Shown here: positions 16,978-25,940 of the stretch, piece by piece
Layout of the letters: each line of letters starts with the position of its first letter
Numbering within the stretch: position 1 is the first letter of the stretch
Source of the DNA: CADEDV01 sp964412375
GTDB lineage: Bacteria > Bacteroidota > Bacteroidia > Chitinophagales > Chitinophagaceae
Reading direction: 5' to 3'
Assembly (NCBI GenBank): GCA_964412375.1
Contig: CAYPOD010000007.1
Coordinates: 1 to 64,000 of the forward strand
DNA length: 64,000 nucleotides
Position numbers and translations under genes: made by a program
Notes under the pieces: generated by a model
Databases searched by the model: none
What the model was told of the DNA's origin: nothing
What the model saw: the letters and a program-made list of their open reading frames with translations, nothing else

Positions 16978-19389
16978 ATGCTGTTGCGAACAAAAAATCA
17001 TAGAAAAATTACATCGGTTGCTGTCATAAGCTTTACGGCTTTCATGATCAGCAGCAACCTGTCCGCACAGGATAAGCTTTACCCTAACACATTTCCGTTA
17101 GCTGATGTTACGCTATTGAACGGCCCTTTTAAACATGCCCGTGATCTGAATATTAAAACACTTTTACAATATGACACAGACCGCCTGCTTGCCGGTTACC
17201 GGAAAGAAGCGGGTCTTCCGGCTAAAGCATCTTCCTTTTCAAACTGGGATGGATTAGATGGTCATGTCGGTGGCCATTATTTATCAGCCATGGCCATGAA
17301 CTATGCGGCAACAGGCAATGCAGCATGTAAGCAGCGCATGGACTACATGATAGCTGAACTGAAGGAATGCCAGCAGGCAAACGGCACCTTGCATCCAGGT
17401 TGGGGATCTGGTTATGTGGGTGCAGTGCCAAACGGGAAACAATTATGGCCTAAGATCAAAGCAGGTGATGTGAGTGTTGTCGGGAAGTATTGGGTGCCCT
17501 GGTATAATGTACATAAAATGTATGCGGGTTTAAAAGATGCATGGTTGTACGGAGGAAGTGAAGATGCAAAAAAAATATTCCTGGATTTCTGTGATTGGGG
17601 AATTGAAATCACCAAAGGACTAAGTGATGCCCAAATGGAAGAAATGCTGGGCATTGAGCATGGCGGCATGAATGAAGTTTATGCGGATGCTTACAAGATG
17701 ACGGGTGATCAGAAATATCTCCTGGCAGCCAAACGTTTTTCACACCGGCAAATTTTAGAACCTTTATCAGTCAGCAAAGATGAACTGGATAACAAACATG
17801 CCAACACACAGGTACCCAAAGCAATAGGGTTTCAGCGCATAGGAGAAGAAGCAAATGATGAAAAATACCTGGAAGCCGGCCGGTTTTTCTGGGAAACAGT
17901 GACCAATAACCGGTCACTTGCATTTGGCGGCAACAGCAGAAGAGAGTTTTTCCCTTCCGTTTCTTCCTGCAGTGATTTTGTGAACGAAGCAGAGGGGCCT
18001 GAGTCCTGCAACTCCTACAATATGCTGAGACTGACACAGCATCTATTCCGGCTTGATCCCTCAGCCAGGTATATTGATTATTATGAACGCACCTTGTATA
18101 ACCATATTCTCTCCACACAACATCCGGAACATGGCGGTTATGTTTATTTCACTCCTGCCCGCCCCCGGCATTACCGGGTTTATTCCACTCCCAATGAAGG
18201 CATGTGGTGCTGCGTAGGCAGTGGCATGGAAAATCATGGCAAGTACAATGAATTTATCTATACACACACAAAAGATTCTTTATTCCTGAACCTGTTCATG
18301 GCGTCGGAACTGAACTGGAAAAAGAAAGGCGTGAAACTAAAACAGGAAACTAATTTCCCGTATGAAGAACAAACAAAGCTTACAGTTACACAGGGCAGTT
18401 CTTCCTTTACGCTGCTCATCCGTTATCCATCGTGGGTAAAAAGCAATGGAGTAAATGTAAGTGTAAACGGAAAGCCGGTAAAATATACCCTGAACAATCT
18501 TGCTTACATCGCCATAAAACGCAACTGGAAAAATGGAGATGTTATATTGGTAAAACTGCCCATGCATACCCGGATCGAACAAATGCCCAATGTGCCAAAT
18601 TATGTGGCGATCATGCACGGGCCTGTTTTACTTGCCGCCAAAACAGGAACTGAAGACCTGAAAGGATTGGTGGCCGATGACAGCCGCTGGGGACATATCG
18701 CCGGTGGCAAAAGATTACCGGTTGACCAGGCGCCGATCATCATTGAAGATAATTTGATGGCTTCGCTCCCGGCAAAACTGCAACCTGTGCCCGGCAAGCC
18801 CCTAACCTTTACAGCCCCAGAATTAAAAATGGTTAATCCTATCCCTGCTGTGTTTGAACCATTTTTTTCTATTCATGATAGCCGGTATATGATGTATTGG
18901 ATGGCATTGACCGGTAATCAATATCGTTCTTACCTTGATTCACTGGCACTGGCTGAAAAAGCAAAACTGGCATTGCAGCAGCGAACGGTTGATTTTGTGG
19001 CTCCCGGCGAACAACAACCCGAAGCTGACCACTCACTGCTCCATGACAAATCAAATACCGGTAACCGGCTAGATGAATTCTGGCGGGATGCCCGAAATGA
19101 AGGTTACTTCAGTTACAACCTGTCTACCCGGGGTGAAACAAATCTAAGCCTGCTGGTGCGATACTGGGGCGCTGAATGGGGCAACAGGAAATTTGATATT
19201 TATGTAGATGATCAAAAACTGCTGACAGAAGACAATACGGGAAGATGGAACCAATCGGCATTCAAGGATATTGAATATACTATCCCTGCTTCAATGCTGA
19301 CAGGAAAAGAATACATCCGGGTTAAATTCCGGGCTTTGCCGGATAATACGGCCGGGGCTGTGTATTATATCCGGCTGGTAAAAAATTAA
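16978..19389 (+). CDS. GH127/GH146-type beta-L-arabinofuranosidase (DUF1680 family), secreted
   Basis: 803 residues with a signal peptide ending near S-N-L-S-A-Q. The family opening (L-L-N-G-P-F, then W-D-G-L-D-G-H-V-G-G-H-Y-L-S-A) starts an (alpha/alpha)6 barrel, followed by beta-sandwich domains. The zinc-thiolate site of the family is complete: Glu342 and Cys344 in G-P-E-S-C-N-S-Y, and Cys411-Cys412 in W-C-C-V-G-S-G; Cys411 should be the nucleophile by comparison with the bifidobacterial enzyme. Such enzymes release beta-L-arabinofuranose; relatives attack other rare sugars of rhamnogalacturonan II. The start ATG follows the dehydrogenase gene closely, and a GH51 enzyme comes next, so this is an arabinose-directed pair. 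Confidence 0.9.
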   Translation: MLLRTKNHRKITSVAVISFTAFMISSNLSAQDKLYPNTFPLADVTLLNGPFKHARDLNIKTLLQYDTDRLLAGYRKEAGLPAKASSFSNWDGLDGHVGGHYLSAMAMNYAATGNAACKQRMDYMIAELKECQQANGTLHPGWGSGYVGAVPNGKQLWPKIKAGDVSVVGKYWVPWYNVHKMYAGLKDAWLYGGSEDAKKIFLDFCDWGIEITKGLSDAQMEEMLGIEHGGMNEVYADAYKMTGDQKYLLAAKRFSHRQILEPLSVSKDELDNKHANTQVPKAIGFQRIGEEANDEKYLEAGRFFWETVTNNRSLAFGGNSRREFFPSVSSCSDFVNEAEGPESCNSYNMLRLTQHLFRLDPSARYIDYYERTLYNHILSTQHPEHGGYVYFTPARPRHYRVYSTPNEGMWCCVGSGMENHGKYNEFIYTHTKDSLFLNLFMASELNWKKKGVKLKQETNFPYEEQTKLTVTQGSSSFTLLIRYPSWVKSNGVNVSVNGKPVKYTLNNLAYIAIKRNWKNGDVILVKLPMHTRIEQMPNVPNYVAIMHGPVLLAAKTGTEDLKGLVADDSRWGHIAGGKRLPVDQAPIIIEDNLMASLPAKLQPVPGKPLTFTAPELKMVNPIPAVFEPFFSIHDSRYMMYWMALTGNQYRSYLDSLALAEKAKLALQQRTVDFVAPGEQQPEADHSLLHDKSNTGNRLDEFWRDARNEGYFSYNLSTRGETNLSLLVRYWGAEWGNRKFDIYVDDQKLLTEDNTGRWNQSAFKDIEYTIPASMLTGKEYIRVKFRALPDNTAGAVYYIRLVKN

Positions 19390-19422
19390 CAGTCAGTTTC
19401 TAATGTTTAATTATTCCAAAAT

Positions 19423-21477
19423 GTGAAAAGAAGTGTAACCTTTTTTGAAAATGCAAATTTGAGAAACCGAAAAAAAATATTTGTACTAACCATCCTGTGG
19501 AGTATCGCCATTACCTGGTGCCATGCACAAAAAGCAATACCATTCCGCGGTGGCAAACAAATCAGTACCGATCTGTTCGGATTGTTTTTTGAGGATATCA
19601 ATTACGCAGCCGATGGCGGGCTATATGCAGAAATGGTACAAAACAGGTCGTTTGAATACAGCCCGACCGATAACAGGCAGTGGCACCCGCTTTCATTCTG
19701 GGAATATATAACACCAGGTTTTTCTTATGGCAAGATTGCTGTTGAAACAAGTTCCCCGGTTCATATAAATAACCCGCATTATGCCGAACTCACTATTGAG
19801 CATGTTGGTTCCGTTCCTGACCAGCCGTCCCGCCAAGGGCAGCAACCCTTACCTGCATCAATCACAACAGGCCGGCCGGGTGTTGGATTAAAAAATTCAG
19901 GATTTGCCAATACGATCACACAAAAAGGACAACAGTATAACTTTTCTCTTTTTGCAAAACAATTGTCTGATAACCCCGTAGAATTGTATGTAGCCTTGCA
20001 AGATCCCAGGGGAAAAATGCTTGCAGAAAGCAAAGTAACTATCAATAAAAAAGAGTGGAATCAATACAGCGGCTCTTTCATCACTGCTGATGGAAGCGAC
20101 AGCACTCAAATTGTTTTAACCGCTGTGAGCAAAGGGAAGCTGGCACTCGATATGATCTCGCTTTTTCCCGAAAATACTTTTAAGAACAGAAAAAACGGAC
20201 TTCGGGCAGACCTCGCCCAACTGCTGGCAGATATGAAACCGGCCTTTATCCGGTTTCCCGGTGGCTGTTTGGCACATGGCGATGGAATAGGAAACATGTA
20301 TCGCTGGAAAACAACTATCGGGCCGCTTGAACAACGTGTTGCTCAAAAAAATTTGTGGGGCTATCACCAGACGGTTGGCCTGGGCTATTATGAATACTTC
20401 CAGTTTTGTGAAGATATCGGGGCCAAACCTTTACCTGTTTTGCCTGCTGCCGTCAGTTGCCAGAACTCGGGAGGCACCTGGCGGATAGGCGGCACCGGTC
20501 AGCAGGCATTGCCCCTGGGTGAAATGCAGGAGTACATACAGGAAGTGCTGGATCTGATTGAGTGGGCCAACGGGCCAGCTACGTCTGAATGGGGTGCTAA
20601 ACGGGCAGCAGCCGGTCATCCACAACCCTTCAATCTTCAATATATCGGTATTGGCAACGAAGATAAAATTACACCGGAGTTTGAAGAACGTTTCAAAATG
20701 ATCTATGAGGCTGTCAAAGCAAAACATCCGGAGATTATATTGATCGGCACCAGCGGTCCGTTTCATTCCGGCGAAGATTTTGAAAAAGGCTGGAAGCTTT
20801 CAAATGAACTGCATGTGCCCATGGTAGATGAGCACTATTATGTTCAACCGGAATGGCTCATCAGCAACCAGTACCGCTATGACAGGTATAACCGCAAAGA
20901 GGGTAAAGTGTACCTCGGTGAATATGCTTCATGGGGAAACAAACTATACAATGCCATTGCAGAAGCTTTGTTCATGACAGGTCTTGAACGGAACGGCGAT
21001 ATAGTCAGCATGTCTTCTTATGCACCGTTGTTTGCAAAAAAGAATTTCACACAATGGACTACCGACATGATCTTTTTTGATAATGGCGGCTACTATCTTA
21101 CGCCTAATTATCATGTGCAAAAACTTTTCTCGTTGAACACCGGCGACTATTATTTTGATAAAGTAATTCAAAAAGATAATGCTGATTCGTTGCTTTCAGG
21201 CTCCTGTGTGTACGACAGCCGGTCAGGCGATATCATATTGAAGCTGGTAAATGCAGGGAAAGAACAGAAGCAGGTGAAAGCTGATCTCAGCCGTTTTGGA
21301 AAATTCAACCCGGATGCGGAGAAAACAGAACTAAGCGGCACTGGCGACCTGGCCAATTCATTTGAGAAGCCACAAAACATTGTTCCTATCACATCAACAA
21401 TGAAGGTGAGCAGAAATTTCTCCTGTACACTTTCCCCGATGTCATTAACTGTGATCAGGATTAAAACAAACCGCTAA
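19423..21477 (+). CDS. GH51 alpha-L-arabinofuranosidase, secreted
   Basis: Up to 684 residues. There is no ATG start; GTG 19423 is the longest option and TTG 19459 would put a basic L-R-N-R-K-K segment directly before the hydrophobic core of the signal peptide, which ends near T-W-C-H-A-Q. Residues ~85-260 contain a carbohydrate-binding-like beta-sandwich insert common in bacterial GH51. The barrel keeps the acid/base Glu413 in G-I-G-N-E-D and nucleophile Glu500 in Y-L-G-E-Y-A (numbered from GTG). It removes alpha-L-arabinofuranose from arabinoxylan or arabinan. It lies between GH127 and a CE1-like esterase on one likely transcript. Confidence 0.9.
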   Translation: MKRSVTFFENANLRNRKKIFVLTILWSIAITWCHAQKAIPFRGGKQISTDLFGLFFEDINYAADGGLYAEMVQNRSFEYSPTDNRQWHPLSFWEYITPGFSYGKIAVETSSPVHINNPHYAELTIEHVGSVPDQPSRQGQQPLPASITTGRPGVGLKNSGFANTITQKGQQYNFSLFAKQLSDNPVELYVALQDPRGKMLAESKVTINKKEWNQYSGSFITADGSDSTQIVLTAVSKGKLALDMISLFPENTFKNRKNGLRADLAQLLADMKPAFIRFPGGCLAHGDGIGNMYRWKTTIGPLEQRVAQKNLWGYHQTVGLGYYEYFQFCEDIGAKPLPVLPAAVSCQNSGGTWRIGGTGQQALPLGEMQEYIQEVLDLIEWANGPATSEWGAKRAAAGHPQPFNLQYIGIGNEDKITPEFEERFKMIYEAVKAKHPEIILIGTSGPFHSGEDFEKGWKLSNELHVPMVDEHYYVQPEWLISNQYRYDRYNRKEGKVYLGEYASWGNKLYNAIAEALFMTGLERNGDIVSMSSYAPLFAKKNFTQWTTDMIFFDNGGYYLTPNYHVQKLFSLNTGDYYFDKVIQKDNADSLLSGSCVYDSRSGDIILKLVNAGKEQKQVKADLSRFGKFNPDAEKTELSGTGDLANSFEKPQNIVPITSTMKVSRNFSCTLSPMSLTVIRIKTNR

Positions 21478-21492
21478 AACCTGTTATCGCAT

Positions 21493-22356
21493 ATGAAACT
21501 CTGTATAGCTGTACTGTTATTATTTTCCATAGCATCTTCAGGGCAAGACTCCCTGTATAAGCTGGGCCCTGATTCTTATCCAAAAGAAGGTGTGCCCCGT
21601 GGCGTTGTGACAAAGTATGAATGGCAGAGTAAAATTTACAACAACTACCGTGAATATTATGTGTATGTTCCTGTTGCATATGACAGCACAAAGCCTGCGG
21701 CGCTGATGATTTTCCAGGATGGCGCCAGCTATGCCAATGAAACAGGTGACCTGCGGGTGCCGGTTGTGTATGACAACCTGATCTACCAGAAAAAACTGCC
21801 GGTAACTATTTGCCTTTTTGTAAACCCCGGTCACAGCAGCAAGGAATATCCTGAAAACAGGTATCGCTCATCCAATCGTTCGGTGGAGTATGATGACATG
21901 AGCAGTAAATATGCCGATATGCTGATGACCGAATTGATTCCTGAGATAAAAAAGAAATACAATATCAGCGACAGTGCTTCGATGCATGGCATCGGCGGAC
22001 TTTCGTCCGGTGCCATCTGTGCATTTACGGCTGCATGGCACTATCCCGGCTACTTCAGCAAAGTGCTCAGCTTTATCGGGAGCTTTACGGATATCCGTGG
22101 CGGACACAACTATCCTTCACTTATCCGGAAAACTGATAAGAAGCATATCAAAATGTTTATGCAGGACGGGAGCAATGACCTCGACAACCAGTTTGGCAAC
22201 TGGTGGCTGGCCAACCTGCAAATGGAAGCAGCGCTGAAGTATAAAGGCTATGACTTCAAATTTGAAAAAGGAGTTGGTGCACATAGTGGCAAACATGGAG
22301 GCTCCATCATGCCTGAAGCACTGGTATGGTTATGGAAGGATACAAATACTAAATAA
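21493..22356 (+). CDS. Secreted esterase, enterochelin-esterase/CE1-like
   Basis: 287 residues with a signal peptide ending near I-A-S-S-G-Q and no E-set domain, so shorter than the other esterases here. The hydrolase core has M-I-F-Q-D-G-A-S-Y, a nucleophile motif G-L-S-S-G, a conserved M-F-M-Q-D-G-S-N-D that should carry the acidic residue, and a terminal G-A-H-S-G-K-H-G with the His. This subtype is found next to plant cell wall glycosidases and may cleave acetyl, feruloyl or glucuronoyl-type esters. It lies 15 bases after GH51 and 10 before GH43, which suggests tight co-transcription. Confidence 0.82.
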   Translation: MKLCIAVLLLFSIASSGQDSLYKLGPDSYPKEGVPRGVVTKYEWQSKIYNNYREYYVYVPVAYDSTKPAALMIFQDGASYANETGDLRVPVVYDNLIYQKKLPVTICLFVNPGHSSKEYPENRYRSSNRSVEYDDMSSKYADMLMTELIPEIKKKYNISDSASMHGIGGLSSGAICAFTAAWHYPGYFSKVLSFIGSFTDIRGGHNYPSLIRKTDKKHIKMFMQDGSNDLDNQFGNWWLANLQMEAALKYKGYDFKFEKGVGAHSGKHGGSIMPEALVWLWKDTNTK

Positions 22357-22366
22357 AATGTAAAGC

Positions 22367-23941
22367 ATGCGAACAATTATCACCGGACTGTTTTTGGTTG
22401 CTGCAGTAATATCAGTTAACAATGCCTGGACACAAGTAAAGGCGCAGAATCCCATCATTTTTGCTGATGTGCCGGACTGGGCCATCATCCGTGTTGGCAA
22501 CACTTATTACATGAGCAGCACCACTATGCACATGAGCCCGGGAGTCCCCATCATGTCATCAAAGGATTTGGTGAACTGGAAGATGATCAGTTATGCATAT
22601 GAAACATTGGTGAGCAATGATGATATGAACCTCGACAATGGAAAATTTGCTTATGGAAGGGGTTCCTGGGCCAGTAGTATCCGGTATCACAAAGGCAGTT
22701 TTTATGTTTCAACGTTTTCTGCCACCAGCGGTAAAACACATATCTACACAACTAAGAATATTGAAAAAGGACCATGGAAAGCCATCAGCTTCCGGCCGGT
22801 GTTGCATGATAATTCACTGTTTTTTGATGATGACGGAAAAGCCTACATGATCTATGGAAACCGCAAGCTGACATTGGTGGAACTGCAAGATGACCTGTCC
22901 GGTATTAAAGAAAACGGAATAAACCAGGCGATCATCGAGGATGTAACAAAACCCAGTCAATCCGTTGGCCAGAGCGGGTTGGGTGAAGGTTCGCAATTGT
23001 TCAAAGTAAATGGGAAATACTATCTCTTCAATATTACCTGGCCAAGAGGCGGTGTAAGAACTGTGGTCATTCACCGGGCTGATCAACTGACCGGCCCCTG
23101 GGAAGGCAGGGTTGCTCTCCAGGACCTGGGAGTGGCACAAGGCGGCTTGATTGATAGGCCCGACGGAACCTGGTATTCCTATCTTTTCCGTGATTATGGT
23201 TCTGTTGGCCGGATTCCCTATCTCGTTCCTGTGAAATGGGAAGATGGATGGCCGGTGTTAGGTGAAAATGGAAAAGTGCCTGAAACACTTCCGTTGCCGG
23301 CAAGTAAAGGATTAATACCGGGCATTGTTGCTTCCGATGAATTTAGCAGGAAAAAACGGGAACCTGCTTTGCCACTGGCCTGGCAATGGAATCACAACCC
23401 AGTTCATGAAAATTGGTCTGTTACAGCAAGGAAAGGATTTCTTCGTCTCACCACGGGAAGAATTGATTCCTCTGTGCTGTCTGCAAAAAATACACTTACG
23501 CAACGAACCTTTGGCCCGGTATGTTCAGGAATCACTTCACTAGATGTATCCAATATGAAAGACGGCGATGTGGCGGGGCTGGTCTTGCTGCAACGAAATT
23601 ATGGCCTGGTGGGTGTGAAGATTACAGGCAATTCCAAAACTATCATCATGATCAATGCTACAGACAACAAACCTGTGGAGGCAGAACAGGTTCCGCTTGC
23701 ACAAAACATCATTTATTTTAAAGCAGAATGTGATTTCACCAATAGAAAAGATGTGGCTGATTTTTATTACAGCCTTGATGGAAAAACTTGGAAAAAGATC
23801 GGTACACAGTTGAAGATGGCTTATACCCTGCCCCAGCATTTCATGGGTTACCGGTTTGGATTATTTAACTATGCCACTAAAAACACAGGCGGATCTGCAG
23901 ATTTCGATTTCTTCCGTATCAGCGACAGTATATCAAAATAA
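22367..23941 (+). CDS. GH43 beta-xylosidase/arabinofuranosidase with C-terminal beta-sandwich
   Basis: 524 residues with a signal peptide of about 27 residues. The five-bladed GH43 propeller begins N-P-I-I-F-A-D-V-P-D-W, where Asp37 aligns with the general base; the acid Glu is probably in G-L-G-E-G-S-Q-L-F. A C-terminal ~190-residue beta-sandwich (from about D-E-F-S-R-K-K) is the GH43_C2/ConA-like domain typical of xylosidases. It probably releases xylose or arabinose from xylo-oligosaccharides. Two other GH43 enzymes are in the window, and the one at 53213-54895 has the same architecture. Confidence 0.87.
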   Translation: MRTIITGLFLVAAVISVNNAWTQVKAQNPIIFADVPDWAIIRVGNTYYMSSTTMHMSPGVPIMSSKDLVNWKMISYAYETLVSNDDMNLDNGKFAYGRGSWASSIRYHKGSFYVSTFSATSGKTHIYTTKNIEKGPWKAISFRPVLHDNSLFFDDDGKAYMIYGNRKLTLVELQDDLSGIKENGINQAIIEDVTKPSQSVGQSGLGEGSQLFKVNGKYYLFNITWPRGGVRTVVIHRADQLTGPWEGRVALQDLGVAQGGLIDRPDGTWYSYLFRDYGSVGRIPYLVPVKWEDGWPVLGENGKVPETLPLPASKGLIPGIVASDEFSRKKREPALPLAWQWNHNPVHENWSVTARKGFLRLTTGRIDSSVLSAKNTLTQRTFGPVCSGITSLDVSNMKDGDVAGLVLLQRNYGLVGVKITGNSKTIIMINATDNKPVEAEQVPLAQNIIYFKAECDFTNRKDVADFYYSLDGKTWKKIGTQLKMAYTLPQHFMGYRFGLFNYATKNTGGSADFDFFRISDSISK

Positions 23942-23990
23942 AGAACCGCTATTTTAAAACAATATCAAACCAACTGGCAAATTCCGCTAA

Positions 23991-25925
23991 ATGAAATACA
24001 CAGTTTTTATAATCACATTTTTTAGCAGTGTCGTTTTTTCCTATGCGCAGGATTATACCATTTCCAGCCCGGATAAAAAGATCGTTGTAACCTGTAACCC
24101 GGTGAAAGCTGTTTACTCAATCAGGTATAATGGACAGCCCGTGCTTGATGAATCCCGGCTTGGAGTGACCAGGGAAGATGAAGATTTTTCGCAACACCTG
24201 CAGGTCATCAAAGTCTCTGCACCGGTGATCGTGAAAGACAATTACACCCTGCTGACCGGCAAGAAAAAAAATATCAGTTATACCGCCACTCAAAGAGTGA
24301 TAGAAACAAAAACAGCCTCCGGCAAAAGAATGAACATCATTTTCCGGGTGTCCGATGATGGCGTTGCGTTTCGCTATGCTTTTCCCGAACAATCAACCGA
24401 TATAAAAAAGATAAATGCTGAAACGACCAGTTTTCGCTTCTATGACGGAACAAGGGCCTGGCTGCAACCTAAAGCGGAAGCACAAACGGGATGGGAACAC
24501 AGTAATCCAGCTTATGAAGCGCATTACAAAATGGATATTCCCACCGGCACTTCTTCTCCCGGGCCAAACGGCTGGGTCTATCCGGCTTTATTTAAATATA
24601 ATGAAGTGTGGATGCTGATCACAGAGGCTGCTTTAGGAAGAACATACTGCGGCACTGCCCTTCAGCAACATTCACCCAACAACGAGTATAAAATAAACTT
24701 CCCGCAGGCACCTGAAGTTTTTAAAGATGGGATTCCGACATTAAATCCCGAATCAACATTGCCCTGGCAAACACCCTGGCGCATTATTGTCATTGGCAGT
24801 ATGAAGACTATTGTCGAGTCAACATTGGGTACCGACCTCGCATTGCCGGCAAAGAAAATGAATATGTCGTTCATCAAACCGGGTAAATCATCCTGGAGCT
24901 GGATCATCAAAAAAGATGATTCCACAGTTTTCAGCGTACAGAAAAACTATATTGACTTTGCAGCAGATATGAACTGGCAGTATTGCCTGCTCGATGCCAA
25001 CTGGGATACGCTGATCGGGTATGATTCAGTAAAAATTCTTGCAGATTATGCCATGAAAAAAAATGTCGGGCTGCTGCTTTGGTACAATTCAGCCGGAAGC
25101 TGGAACACAGTGAAATACCATCCGAAAGATAAACTGCTGACACATGAAAGCCGCATTCGTGAGTTTGCAAGACTGAAAGAGATGGGTATCAAAGGTCTTA
25201 AAGTAGATTTCTTTTCCGGTGACGGTCAATCCATGATCAACTACTACCAGGATATTCTCGATGATGCGGCCCAATTTGACCTGCTGCTAAATTTTCATGG
25301 CGCTACCCTGCCAAGAGGTTTGCATCGCACCTATCCCAATTTCATGACAGCAGAAGCTGTATTCGGTTTTGAAATGATCACATTCGGACAGCAATCTGCC
25401 AACAGGGAACCGGAACATGGAGTGATGAGTGCCCTGGTGAGAAATGCGTTTGACCCGATGGATTTCACACCGATGAATTTATATAAGATCCCAAGAATAA
25501 AACGGGTAACCACTGCGGCATTTGAACTGGCCACTGCAGTGCTTTATTTATCAGGCATACAGCATTATGCGGAAACACCGGAAGGGATGGCTCATGTGCC
25601 GGAGAAAGTAAAAGATTTTTTGAGAAAGCTTCCCAATCACTGGGACGATGTGAAATACCTGGATGCATACCCCGGCAAATTGTATGTGGTGGCAAGAAAA
25701 GCAGGCAACAAATGGTATGTGGCAGGCATTAATGGTGAAAACACAACAAAGGAACTGACACTTGACCTCAGTTTTCTGAAAAACAAAAAAGGGCAATTGA
25801 TCTTATCTGGTGATGGCGGCACTGATGATCCATCGTTTGACATCAGTAACATCAGCATCCCTGCATCAGGAAAGATCACCATCAGTTTAAAAGGAAATGA
25901 CGGTTTTGCAGCCGTAATTGAATAA
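23991..25925 (+). CDS. GH97 glycosidase, retaining alpha-galactosidase subtype
   Basis: 644 residues with a signal peptide ending near S-Y-A-Q. The order is N-terminal GH97 beta-sandwich (~20-270), (beta/alpha)8 barrel (~280-545) and C-terminal beta domain. The barrel strand G-L-K-V-D-F-F carries Asp406, which matches the nucleophile of retaining GH97 members; inverting SusB-type enzymes have a Lys-Thr-Gly-Tyr stretch there instead. Glu455 in T-A-E-A-V is the likely acid/base, and F-H-G-A-T-L-P-R-G follows the retaining pattern. I therefore predict an alpha-galactosidase rather than an alpha-glucosidase. In a xylan locus it would trim terminal alpha-D-galactose from side chains. Confidence 0.85.
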   Translation: MKYTVFIITFFSSVVFSYAQDYTISSPDKKIVVTCNPVKAVYSIRYNGQPVLDESRLGVTREDEDFSQHLQVIKVSAPVIVKDNYTLLTGKKKNISYTATQRVIETKTASGKRMNIIFRVSDDGVAFRYAFPEQSTDIKKINAETTSFRFYDGTRAWLQPKAEAQTGWEHSNPAYEAHYKMDIPTGTSSPGPNGWVYPALFKYNEVWMLITEAALGRTYCGTALQQHSPNNEYKINFPQAPEVFKDGIPTLNPESTLPWQTPWRIIVIGSMKTIVESTLGTDLALPAKKMNMSFIKPGKSSWSWIIKKDDSTVFSVQKNYIDFAADMNWQYCLLDANWDTLIGYDSVKILADYAMKKNVGLLLWYNSAGSWNTVKYHPKDKLLTHESRIREFARLKEMGIKGLKVDFFSGDGQSMINYYQDILDDAAQFDLLLNFHGATLPRGLHRTYPNFMTAEAVFGFEMITFGQQSANREPEHGVMSALVRNAFDPMDFTPMNLYKIPRIKRVTTAAFELATAVLYLSGIQHYAETPEGMAHVPEKVKDFLRKLPNHWDDVKYLDAYPGKLYVVARKAGNKWYVAGINGENTTKELTLDLSFLKNKKGQLILSGDGGTDDPSFDISNISIPASGKITISLKGNDGFAAVIE

Positions 25926-25940
25926 ACAGGCAAAAAAATT

